From: Pseudomonas oryzihabitans NBRC 102199
Lineage (GTDB): Bacteria; Pseudomonadota; Gammaproteobacteria; Pseudomonadales; Pseudomonadaceae
DNA: 55,219 nucleotides
NCBI RefSeq assembly: GCF_000730625.1
Contig: NZ_BBIT01000006.1
Coordinates: 1 to 55,219, forward strand
Reading direction: 5' to 3'
Positions 35,912 through 42,801 of this stretch are shown piece by piece (positions within the stretch are counted from its first letter, which is position 1; each line of letters opens with the position of its first letter). The notes below the pieces were generated by a model. It was not told the origin of the DNA and ran no database searches. It saw nothing but the letters and a program-made list of their open reading frames with translations. The translations under genes were made by a program, and so were the position numbers.

Positions 35912-36159
35912 GCAAGCCGGCACAGAGCGCATTCCGCCCCATCGAGCGCATCAACCTGGGCAATCGCCTGCTGCGGCGCCGCGAGGTGGAACTCAAGACC
36001 GGCAAGAGCCGGGCTGCGATCTATGCCGACATTCGTGCCGGCACCTTCCCGGAGCCGGTCCCCATCGGCCGGAGCAGCGTTGCGTGGCTGGAAGCGGAGA
36101 TCGATCAGTGGATCGCAGACCGCCTCGCCGAGCGAAAGCTCATCAGCGCTGCGCCCTAG
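35908..36159 (+). CDS. AlpA family regulator 2
   Basis: The 83-residue protein has LLRRREVELKTGKSRAAIYA, DIRAGTFPEPVPIGRSSVAW and LEAEIDQWIADRLAERK, a second AlpA-type regulator. It overlaps the first by 4 nt. Two divergent AlpA proteins in tandem suggest separate control of excision and of the replication block. Confidence 0.88.
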   Translation: MSKPAQSAFRPIERINLGNRLLRRREVELKTGKSRAAIYADIRAGTFPEPVPIGRSSVAWLEAEIDQWIADRLAERKLISAAP

Positions 36160-36191
36160 GCCTAGCAGTCCCCTACCCTCGGAGATCCACC

Positions 36192-36461
36192 ATGAATCGC
36201 TGCACCCTGACCATCGACAACCAGTCCATCACCTTCGCCGTGGAAGACATCGCCAGCATCGAAAGCGCCCTCCTGGACGCGGCGCGCAAGCCCGGCGAAC
36301 TGACGTTTCGTAGCCTCGGCCCGAGCCGCGTGGGCGCCAAGATCGAGCTGGACGTGTCTGGCACTGCCAACGGCGCCCAGCACACCGCCGGTGGCCTGCC
36401 AGGCGGCGCCCTGACCTTCAGCCAGGCCACCGACGCCCCGGTCATCCTGACCGACTGCTGA
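36192..36461 (+). CDS. small protein of unknown function, 89 residues
   Basis: The frame begins MNRCTLTIDNQSITFAVEDI and has GGAG 7 nt upstream of the ATG. The protein alternates short beta strands with a glycine-rich end (GGLPGGALTFSQATD), and I see no known motif. It sits between the AlpA genes and the RNA/Ash block. Confidence 0.65.
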   Translation: MNRCTLTIDNQSITFAVEDIASIESALLDAARKPGELTFRSLGPSRVGAKIELDVSGTANGAQHTAGGLPGGALTFSQATDAPVILTDC

Positions 36462-36532
36462 TTCGCTCCCGCTTCCCTTCCTGAATCCATACGCATACGC
36501 CGCCGGGCTTGCTCGGCGGAGAGGAGTTTTGC

Positions 36533-37249
36533 ATGTCTCAGAAAAGACAAAGCCCCGGCAAACGCGCCAACGCTGCCAGGGCTCAGAACCAATCAATCCG
36601 CACCCGCAAGGCTACCACAGCCGTCCGCGTTTTCAGCCGTTCGTCCCGCTTGGCACGCGCTGCGGTGCAGCACGGCCTGTTACAGGTAGAGCCCGCTCAA
36701 GCCTTGCCAAGCCTTCCGAAGACGGCCTATAGTCGTGCTGTCGCGGCAAAATCCGCGACCGGGTTTGGCGACTCGTATATGAAATTGGCGCACAGGCGCC
36801 CTCGTACAATTGCTGGCGCTTTTTTTGTGCCCGCAATGCCGTGTTATGGCGGCCGTGCGTGGGAGACCGAAAGGTCTGCCGGGTTCCAATTTCCCCGGTT
36901 CGCCAACCTGCGCACGGCTGCCACCCTAAATCGTTTGGCGACGATTGGTGGCAGCTCCGAATCTGAAATTGGAGCCCCACCCATGAAGCGTTCGCACGCC
37001 CTCAATCCGTCCCCCCGTTGTATCCGCGTCGCCGCACACAAGGCCATGGCCTTAGCTGCCCTGCACGCAAACTCCAGCCTCTCCACCCGTCTCGCCCGTT
37101 ACAACCACCACATGCAGCGCGCTCGCGCCCTCGAGGCCGCTCTCGCGCCGGCTGCCGCTGCTACCCACACCACCCTCTCCATTTCTCCTGCCACGCCTAC
37201 CGCCGTCACCCCGGTGGCCACCGCCGTCCTGGAGGTGCGCCATGGCTGA
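36533..37249 (+). CDS. Ash/Icd-like P4-family frame (contains the C4-like RNA)
   Basis: The 238-residue frame has GAGGAG 8 nt before the ATG. Residues 1-60 are very basic (SQKRQSPGKRANAARAQNQS), then VAAKSATGFGDSYMKLAHRR and AFFVPAMPCYGGRAWETERS recall Ash/Icd-type frames annotated in P4-like prophages. The stretch from about residue 107 to 142 is the same DNA as the structured RNA, so conservation there may reflect RNA and not protein. An internal ATG at 36,983 with its own ribosome site is in frame. Whether the full product is made is uncertain. Confidence 0.45.
   Translation: MSQKRQSPGKRANAARAQNQSIRTRKATTAVRVFSRSSRLARAAVQHGLLQVEPAQALPSLPKTAYSRAVAAKSATGFGDSYMKLAHRRPRTIAGAFFVPAMPCYGGRAWETERSAGFQFPRFANLRTAATLNRLATIGGSSESEIGAPPMKRSHALNPSPRCIRVAAHKAMALAALHANSSLSTRLARYNHHMQRARALEAALAPAAAATHTTLSISPATPTAVTPVATAVLEVRHG
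36852..36960 (+). ncRNA. C4-like antisense RNA of P4/P1-type immunity
   Basis: The plus strand folds into a multibranch structure. GCCGTGCG (36,852-36,859) pairs with CGCACGGC (36,911-36,918) and encloses two hairpins: AGACC-GAAA-GGTCT (36,864-36,877) and CCGGG/CCCGG (36,879-36,898). A third stem follows, GCTGCCACC (36,917-36,925) with GGTGGCAGC (36,947-36,955), extended by AATCG/CGATT. CGCCAACCTGCG and the CTGCCACC stem match my memory of the C4 antisense RNA family, which keeps P1 and P4 genes silent in the integrated state. Family call from memory; the pairing is seen directly. Confidence 0.7.
36983..37249 (+). CDS. internal-start alternative product, 88 residues
   Basis: In frame inside the Ash/Icd-like frame, an ATG has TTGGAG 8 nt upstream, directly behind the C4-like RNA. 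The product MKRSHALNPSPRCIRVAAHK and onward is basic, then Ala/Thr-rich (ATHTTLSISPATPTAV). It would be translated as the first gene controlled by the RNA switch. It overlaps the next gene by 8 nt. Confidence 0.5.
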   Translation: MKRSHALNPSPRCIRVAAHKAMALAALHANSSLSTRLARYNHHMQRARALEAALAPAAAATHTTLSISPATPTAVTPVATAVLEVRHG

Positions 37250-37499
37250 TTCCATCGGTGCTCTCCACCAGCTGCTGACCGAGTTGGCCAACCCGGCCGG
37301 CCAGTCGCCTTCGCGCCCTGCCCTCGAGGCAATGCTCGATGCCGTCGACGCCCTCAATCATCAGCCCGGCGTTGCTGACCAGCTGCGCGCCGAGGTCCAC
37401 GCCGCCGAGCAGGCCGGCCAGCTCCAGATCCGGCAGGTGCCGCTCTCGCTGCTGCGCCTGCTTCTGGCCATGGTGCAGACGGAGGCCGGCCATGAGTGA
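37242..37499 (+). CDS. small helical protein of unknown function, 85 residues
   Basis: The 85-residue frame begins MADSIGALHQLLTELANPAG. It is predicted helical and acidic, with a leucine-rich end (PLSLLRLLLAMVQTEAG). It overlaps both neighbours by 8 nt, typical of a compact satellite operon leading into the primase. No motif recognised. Confidence 0.65.
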   Translation: MADSIGALHQLLTELANPAGQSPSRPALEAMLDAVDALNHQPGVADQLRAEVHAAEQAGQLQIRQVPLSLLRLLLAMVQTEAGHE

Positions 37500-37770
37500 G
37501 CTGATTCCGTTGAAGACCAACCCCAGCCACAACCCGGTGCTGCTGCTCGACAGCAGCCAACCCTTTGCCGCGCTGTCCGAGTGCGCCGACGTGCGCCTGA
37601 GCGCCGCCTACGGCCTGGTCGATAGCCTCACCTGTATGACCATGAAGGACGCCGCCAGCCAGGACTTGCTCAACGTCGCCGAGGCGGTCCGGGTGCTGCT
37701 GGCCGACGCCTCGGACCTGTACCGCGCCGCCCGTACCGCTGCTGTACGCGAGAGGGTGGCAAATGTCTGA
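37492..37770 (+). CDS. small protein of unknown function, 92 residues
   Basis: It begins MSELIPLKTNPSHNPVLLLD and has a helical centre with one Cys in SECADVRLS and one in SLTCMTMKD. GGAGGCCGGCC precedes the ATG. It overlaps the previous gene by 8 nt and the primase by 8 nt. Its position before the primase suggests a replication or copy-control accessory; not demonstrable. Confidence 0.65.
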   Translation: MSELIPLKTNPSHNPVLLLDSSQPFAALSECADVRLSAAYGLVDSLTCMTMKDAASQDLLNVAEAVRVLLADASDLYRAARTAAVRERVANV

Positions 37771-38770
37771 GAGCCGCATTCCCCACCTTATCCGCCAGGC
37801 CGCGCTCCACGCGCTGGCCAACGCCACCACCCTGCTCCCCGAGTGGCTGCCGAAAGGCAGTCGCCAAGGCCGCGAGTGGGTCGCGCCCAACGCCGCTCGA
37901 GGCGACCGCCAGGCCGGTTCCTTCGGTGTCTCCCTGGATAGCGGAAAATGGAACGACTTCGCCGACAGCGATGCTCACGGCGGCGACCTGGTGTCGCTGC
38001 TGGCCTACCTGCGCGGCTGCCGCCAGGGCGCCGCGGCGCGGGAGATCGATCAACGCCTCGGTCTGGGGCTTTTCGAAGCGCTCGCCAGGGGAGATGGCCA
38101 ACCCTCGGCCGACGCCCAGGCCACCCGCCAGCGCCTCGAGCAGCAACAGCGCGACGCGGAGGCCCAGCTGCAGGACAAGCAGGCCGCTGCGGCGCGCCAG
38201 GCGACCTTGCTCTGGCAGCACGGCAAGCCAGTGGATCGGCTGCACACCTACCTGCAGGCGAAACAGGTAGAACCGTTCGGACTGCGCCAGATCTCGCACG
38301 GCCGGCTCGCCGTGCCCCTGGTCCTGGGCGGGCGCCTGGTCAACCTGCAGATCATCGATGGCCAGGGCAATAAGCGCTTCCTGGCCGGTGGTCGTGTGCA
38401 GGGCTGCTATTGCCCGCTGGGCAAGGTCCAGGACGGCGCCCGGCTGTACATCTGCGAGGGCTGGGCCACCGGCGCCACCCTGCACCATCACACCGGCGCG
38501 CCGGTGGTCTGTGCGCTCAACGCCGGCAACCTCAAGCCGGTGGCCCTGGCCATGCGCGAGCGCTTCGGCCGGCGCGTCGAGCTGGTGATCGCCGGCGACG
38601 ACGACCGCCTTACCCTGGGCAATCCCGGCCGCGCCGCGGCGAACCGGGCGGCAGCCGCGGCGGAAGCCCTGGTGGTCTTCCCCGATTGGCCCTATGACGG
38701 TCCGGCCGAACTGTCCGACTTCAACGACCTGCACCTCTGGCAAAGCGGACGCTGGGAGGTGCCGGCATGA
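37763..38770 (+). CDS. Toprim-domain primase-like protein
   Basis: The 335-residue protein has an N-terminal region resembling phage zinc-ribbon-less primases (FGVSLDSGKWNDFADSDAHG, GGDLVSLLAYL). A helical linker rich in Gln/Ala follows (120-150). The Toprim domain has the acidic motifs EGWATG (232-237) and GDDD (278-281). It would lay primers at the element's origin. With the DUF927 protein behind it, it replaces the single alpha protein of phage P4. It ends overlapping the next gene by ATGA. Confidence 0.85.
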   Translation: MSESRIPHLIRQAALHALANATTLLPEWLPKGSRQGREWVAPNAARGDRQAGSFGVSLDSGKWNDFADSDAHGGDLVSLLAYLRGCRQGAAAREIDQRLGLGLFEALARGDGQPSADAQATRQRLEQQQRDAEAQLQDKQAAAARQATLLWQHGKPVDRLHTYLQAKQVEPFGLRQISHGRLAVPLVLGGRLVNLQIIDGQGNKRFLAGGRVQGCYCPLGKVQDGARLYICEGWATGATLHHHTGAPVVCALNAGNLKPVALAMRERFGRRVELVIAGDDDRLTLGNPGRAAANRAAAAAEALVVFPDWPYDGPAELSDFNDLHLWQSGRWEVPA

Positions 38771-40557
38771 GCGCACCCGAAGCGAAAAGCGGCCTAAGCC
38801 TGGTCGGCGAACCCAAGGCGCCGGACCGCGACACCCTCGACCGGCCGTGCTTTGCTGTCTACGACCGCCTTGTCTTCAAAGAGGGCAAGCAATTCCGCGA
38901 AGGCACCTGGTACCACGGGGTGAAGCACACCGGCCCGGAAGACAAGCCGGTGCCCTTCGACTACTGGATTTGCTCGCCACTGCACGTCGACGCCGAGACG
39001 GTGAACACCGAGGACGGCAGCATTGGCCGCCTGCTCAGCTTCCGCTATCGCGGCAAGCGCATTGAGTGGGTCATGCCCATGGAGGCTCTGGCCGGCAAAG
39101 CGGATGAGGTGCTCAAGGCGCTCATGCGCCAGGGGCTGGCCATCGAGTACCACCAGCGCCGCCACGTCGCGCCGTACCTGGCCAGCTACCACGCCCCGGC
39201 GCGGGTGATCGCCACCACCACTAAGCCAGGCTGGCACGAATCCGGCGCCTTCGTCCTACCATCGCGAGTGATCGGCGGCGACAACGTGCGCTATCAGGAC
39301 TCCGGCCGGGCGGTGAACCTCTTCACCAGCAAGGGCACGCTGGCCAACTGGCAAGCGCAGATCGCGCCGTACTGCCTGGGCAACCCGGTGCTGATCCTGG
39401 CCGTGTGCTGCGCCCTCGCCGGGCCGCTGCTGGCCAAGCTCGGTATCAACGGCGGCGGCATCCACCTGGTCGGCGATTCCTCGAGCGGCAAGTCACTGGC
39501 CCAGCTGCTCGCGGCCTCAGTCTGGGGCAACCCCGGCACCTTCGCCGCGTCCTGGGATGTGTCCAAGGGCGGTGTGGAGATTGAGGCGGCCTCACGCAAT
39601 GACACGGTGCTGATCCTGGACGAGATCAAGCGGGCCGACCCCAAGCGCGTCCAGGAGATGGCCTATGCCATCGCCAACGGCATGGGCAAGAGCACCATGA
39701 CCCGTGAGCGCGAGGGCCGCGCCAAACTGACCTGGCGCGTCCTGGCGCTGTCCAGCGGCGAGCGCTCGCTATCCGAGCACGCCGCCATTGCCGGCAACGG
39801 CGCCCACGCCGGCGCCGAGTTGCGCATGGTGGACGTGAACGCCGGCACCCGCCCCTTCCGCGCGTTCGACGACGTGCACGGCCTCACCGGCCAGGAATTT
39901 CACCGGCTGCTGACCGATGCCGTGGGCCAGGACTACGGCCACCTGGGGCCGGCATTCGTGGAAAGCCTGCTCAAGACGCCTGAAGAGTTGCTCGAGCGCT
40001 TTCGCCAGGTCCGCGCGACCTTTCGCACAGAAAGCTCCCAGGCCGGCCGGGTGGCGGATCGGTTCGCCGTGCTGGCCCTGGCCGGCGAATTGGCGGCAGA
40101 ACGCAGCCTGCTGGGCTGGCCAATCGGTGCAGCGGGCAACGCCTGCCGCCAGCTGTTCAGTGAATGGCTCGCCAGGATGGGTGATGGCAACGCCGAGGAG
40201 CGCCAGATCCTGCGCGGTATCGGCGATTTCATCGCCCTGCACGGCGACAGCCGCTTCTCCTGGATCCACGCCGAGCACGCCGCGTCGACCGTGCGCGATC
40301 GGGCCGGCTTCTACGAGCTGATCGACGATCGCCGGCTGTACCTGTTCAACGCGCCCGCGCTGCTCGAAGCGGCGGCCGGCTACGGCAAGGAGCGGATCCT
40401 GCGCGCCCTGGTGGAAGCCAATGCGCTCGCCAAGGTGGATGAAGAGGCCCGCACCTCCCGGCGCACGAAACGCTATCGCACGCCAGGCGGAGGCAATGCT
40501 CGGTTCTACGTCATCGACCCCGAGCGCTTGGAAACCGAGGGTGAGAGTCAAGCATGA
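38767..40557 (+). CDS. DUF927 domain ATPase/helicase
   Basis: The 596-residue protein has a Walker A GDSSSGKS at 236-243 and a Walker B-like VLILDEIKRADPK. It also has SSGERSLSEHA and an Arg-rich lid, which define DUF927, a P-loop protein of mobile-element replication modules. It is the probable helicase partner of the upstream Toprim primase (4-nt overlap). The C-terminus ends in a basic region (RTSRRTKRYRTPGGGNARFY). The iteron-like cluster begins about 40 nt downstream. Confidence 0.88.
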   Translation: MSAPEAKSGLSLVGEPKAPDRDTLDRPCFAVYDRLVFKEGKQFREGTWYHGVKHTGPEDKPVPFDYWICSPLHVDAETVNTEDGSIGRLLSFRYRGKRIEWVMPMEALAGKADEVLKALMRQGLAIEYHQRRHVAPYLASYHAPARVIATTTKPGWHESGAFVLPSRVIGGDNVRYQDSGRAVNLFTSKGTLANWQAQIAPYCLGNPVLILAVCCALAGPLLAKLGINGGGIHLVGDSSSGKSLAQLLAASVWGNPGTFAASWDVSKGGVEIEAASRNDTVLILDEIKRADPKRVQEMAYAIANGMGKSTMTREREGRAKLTWRVLALSSGERSLSEHAAIAGNGAHAGAELRMVDVNAGTRPFRAFDDVHGLTGQEFHRLLTDAVGQDYGHLGPAFVESLLKTPEELLERFRQVRATFRTESSQAGRVADRFAVLALAGELAAERSLLGWPIGAAGNACRQLFSEWLARMGDGNAEERQILRGIGDFIALHGDSRFSWIHAEHAASTVRDRAGFYELIDDRRLYLFNAPALLEAAAGYGKERILRALVEANALAKVDEEARTSRRTKRYRTPGGGNARFYVIDPERLETEGESQA

Positions 40558-40594
40558 ATCTCTCAGTAAATAACCCCTTGCTGACTGTTTTCGG

Positions 40595-40802
40595 CGGGAA
40601 CAGTGGGAACGTGGGAACAGGCCAGCAACGACGCGGGCTGCAGCGTTCCCATCTGAATTACGAGAGTGGGAATGTGGGAACACAACTCTGTTCAAGTAAT
40701 AGCCTCCCTCCTCCCTCTGTTCCCGCTCGAAAAAGGGTGGGATCAAATTCCCACTCTAAAACCCGCATTCCAGAGCGGTTTTGTCCGCGTGCCCACGTTC
40801 CC
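40595..40802. other. iteron-like cluster, candidate replication origin
   Basis: Within 208 nt there are at least eight copies of GTGGGAA(C/T) or close forms, in both orientations. Direct: 40,595-40,601 (GCGGGAAC-like), 40,603-40,610, 40,611-40,618, 40,666-40,673, 40,674-40,681. Inverted: 40,645-40,651, 40,719-40,724, 40,747-40,754, 40,797-40,802. Several are adjacent pairs. The position right after the replication genes and the lack of a convincing gene in 40,558-40,957 suit a P4 crr-like origin. Function inferred. Confidence 0.55.
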
Positions 40803-40957
40803 GGTCGATTTGCGTTTTCAGACACGAACAAGGGTGTTCTGGCACGAAGTGCTTGACGCCCCTGGCTTCACTTGATCCACCAAACCCAACCGCGACGGGT
40901 GGCCCTGCGCGAGCACGGTCGGTCCCGAGCACCCCAACCCCAAACGAGAGACACCCT

Positions 40958-41740
40958 ATGAGCACCGAAAACCACACCACCGCCCTCCCCGAGGACATCG
41001 CCGCCGCACTGGCCAACCATGACCAGCGAAAAGCCGACTATCTTGCCCAGCGCGAGACGCTGACCGCCCTTGGCAAGCGGGTCGAAAAGCACCGTGCTGC
41101 AGCCAGCGCTGCCCGGCACGAATCGGAGACGGCCGGTACCGAATGGCGAGCGGCCTTCCGCGCCGCCGATGGCGAGCCGAAGCCGGAGATCTTGAAGGTG
41201 AAGCGCGCCGAGCTGGACAAGCGCGAGCTGGCCGAGAGCTACGAGCAGCTGGCGGCAGAACTGGAGCCGAGCTACCGACTGGCCCAGGTGGAAACGGCCT
41301 ATGCGCGTCGGGCCTATGACATTGCCCAGGAGAAGGCCGTGGGGATCTATGGCGACCACCGCCTGGCCGTTGCATCGGCGGCACTGTTCGCCACGGTTGA
41401 GGGGCGCACCTGGCTAAGGCTGGTTAAGCGCCAGGAGGCCAAGCATCTACAGGCAGTGATCAGCGAGGACGTTATTGGCGACAGCTACACCGTCTCTGGC
41501 CAGACTGAGCGGAAACAGGCTGCACGGGGACGACTGGAGCGTGCCCTGGCAACGCTGGTCGACGAGGCAGCAGCAACCGCCGAGCCGGCCGACGTGGATC
41601 CACTCGAGCAAGACCTGCAGGCCCTGGACATCACCGCCTACGAATTGACAGGCCGCGCAACCAATCCTATCGCGCTCAACCGCCAGCGGGCCGAGGCGCA
41701 GGCACTACTCGAGCAGCAAGGTCAGCGGCATAGCGCCTAG
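40958..41740 (+). CDS. coiled-coil protein of unknown function
   Basis: The 260-residue protein begins MSTENHTTALPEDIAAALAN. Residues 20-180 are strongly charged and helical (KRVEKHRAAASAARHESETA, KRAELDKRELAESYEQLAAE), so a coiled coil is likely. GAGAG lies upstream of the ATG. The frame is open further upstream into the origin region, but without a ribosome site. A strong terminator follows, so it closes the rightward block. Unknown role. Confidence 0.75.
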   Translation: MSTENHTTALPEDIAAALANHDQRKADYLAQRETLTALGKRVEKHRAAASAARHESETAGTEWRAAFRAADGEPKPEILKVKRAELDKRELAESYEQLAAELEPSYRLAQVETAYARRAYDIAQEKAVGIYGDHRLAVASAALFATVEGRTWLRLVKRQEAKHLQAVISEDVIGDSYTVSGQTERKQAARGRLERALATLVDEAAATAEPADVDPLEQDLQALDITAYELTGRATNPIALNRQRAEAQALLEQQGQRHSA

Positions 41741-41759
41741 CTTTTCCTGGCCAGCGACA

Positions 41760-41786
41760 GGCCGCCTACGGGCGGCCTTTTGCTTT
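41760..41786 (+). terminator. rho-independent terminator of the rightward satellite block
   Basis: GGCCGCC-TACG-GGCGGCC is a perfect 7-bp stem with a tetraloop, followed by TTTTGCTTT. It lies between the convergent coiled-coil gene and the paralog gene. Confidence 0.85.
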
Positions 41787-41799
41787 CCACACGTACGAG

Positions 41800-42291
41800 T
41801 CAGCTAGCTGCCTGCAAAGGCTGCTGCATGGGCGGAGCTGATTGCAGGCCGGCCATCGCCACCGTATCAGCGTCGAACTCGCTGGGATGGCGATTTACGA
41901 TGGCCTCGAAGGTGCCGCGCGCCACGCCGTCCGCCTCGAAGTCGGTGCGGCATTGCAGAAAACCTGAGTGGCAGACGCTGCGCTGTACGGCAGCGATCAA
42001 GCCACCCGCACGCAGGCTCTTGATGATGTTGTGCGGCAACTGCCGTGAGCGTCGCAGCGCGGTCACGGCGCCGGCTAGGACCTCAAGAATTTCTTCTTCC
42101 GCGGCGGAGAACGGGCCGTTGCCCAGCTTGGCCTTCTTCAGCAGATAGCGCCGGGCAAGGGTATGGGCATGGCGATCCAGCTCAGCCTGCACCTTTCCGT
42201 TGATGAGACCGCGAGCGGTCAGGCCGCTTTCCAGCGCGATGAGGTATTCCCAATCGAGAACCTGGGAGATCTGGGCGACGACACGATCCAT
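41800..42291 (-). CDS. island paralog of the adjacent host gene, 163 residues
   Basis: It starts MDRVVAQISQVLDWEYLIAL and contains KLGNGPFS, ALRRSRQLPHNIIKSLRAGG and VCHSGFLQCRTDFEADG. This block is shared with the host gene at 47,575-48,063. Over about 87 aligned residues I count roughly seven in ten identical. Two conserved Cys (VCH, QCR) could bind a metal. It is mostly helical and soluble; family not recognised. It is transcribed leftward, convergent to the satellite's replication block. It may modulate or compete with the host protein; this is speculation. Confidence 0.72.
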   Translation of the reverse strand: MDRVVAQISQVLDWEYLIALESGLTARGLINGKVQAELDRHAHTLARRYLLKKAKLGNGPFSAAEEEILEVLAGAVTALRRSRQLPHNIIKSLRAGGLIAAVQRSVCHSGFLQCRTDFEADGVARGTFEAIVNRHPSEFDADTVAMAGLQSAPPMQQPLQAAS

Positions 42292-42543
42292 AGCTGCTAT
42301 CCCTGCAAGTGGCTTAAAGATGGCGATCTGATAGCACTTTCATGGATTCGTTCCCAACCGTCCGTCTCCGGCCGCTGCGGGCCTCTTACCCCAGCGCGCG
42401 CCGTTGTCCCCCCGCCACACCTGCGGGCTAAATGTGTCGACTTTTCTGCACCCCTGCATCACCACGTACACCGCTATCCATGTGGCCTGAGGGTTATAGT
42501 AAGGAGCTCGAAAAAACCTGCGAATCCCTGCACCACCGGCCTC

Positions 42544-42792
42544 CTACGGCTTGCATCTTATCCACTCTCGATAATCCTCAGGTAGCCCTAGAGCCGAGGT
42601 ATCGACGAGCTCTAAAGTCTCCGGATGGAGTACTGAAAAGGTGGCATCGTTAGCAAGATCTGAAACAGCGTGTCTAACATCTATGTAGCTGCCTAGTGAC
42701 TCGTTATCAAAAACAGGATGGAACCTACCATCGTGCGAACGACATATATAGAAACAGCCTATTTTCGTTTTATACTTAAGCAAAGGATACAT
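42544..42792 (-). CDS. small protein coupled to hamB, 82 residues
   Basis: The 82-residue protein begins MYPLLKYKTKIGCFYICRSH, then GRFHPVFDNESLGSY and ALGLPEDYREW. Similar small proteins occur, as I recall, as stand-alone genes in proteobacterial islands. It starts 9 nt after the hamB stop, and its ribosome site AGGAG overlaps that stop, so it is translated with hamB. It could be an accessory of the defence module or a separate cargo gene. Function unknown. Confidence 0.72.
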   Translation of the reverse strand: MYPLLKYKTKIGCFYICRSHDGRFHPVFDNESLGSYIDVRHAVSDLANDATFSVLHPETLELVDTSALGLPEDYREWIRCKP

Positions 42793-42801
42793 AGCCGTCT
42801 C

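Noticed and set aside
40554-40856. A 100-residue frame starting on the DUF927 stop (ATGA)
   Set aside because: Its sequence is produced by the GTGGGAA repeats (SGNVGT recurs). It has no ribosome site of its own and no family text, so I treat the region as an origin-like repeat cluster. The ATGA overlap leaves some doubt.
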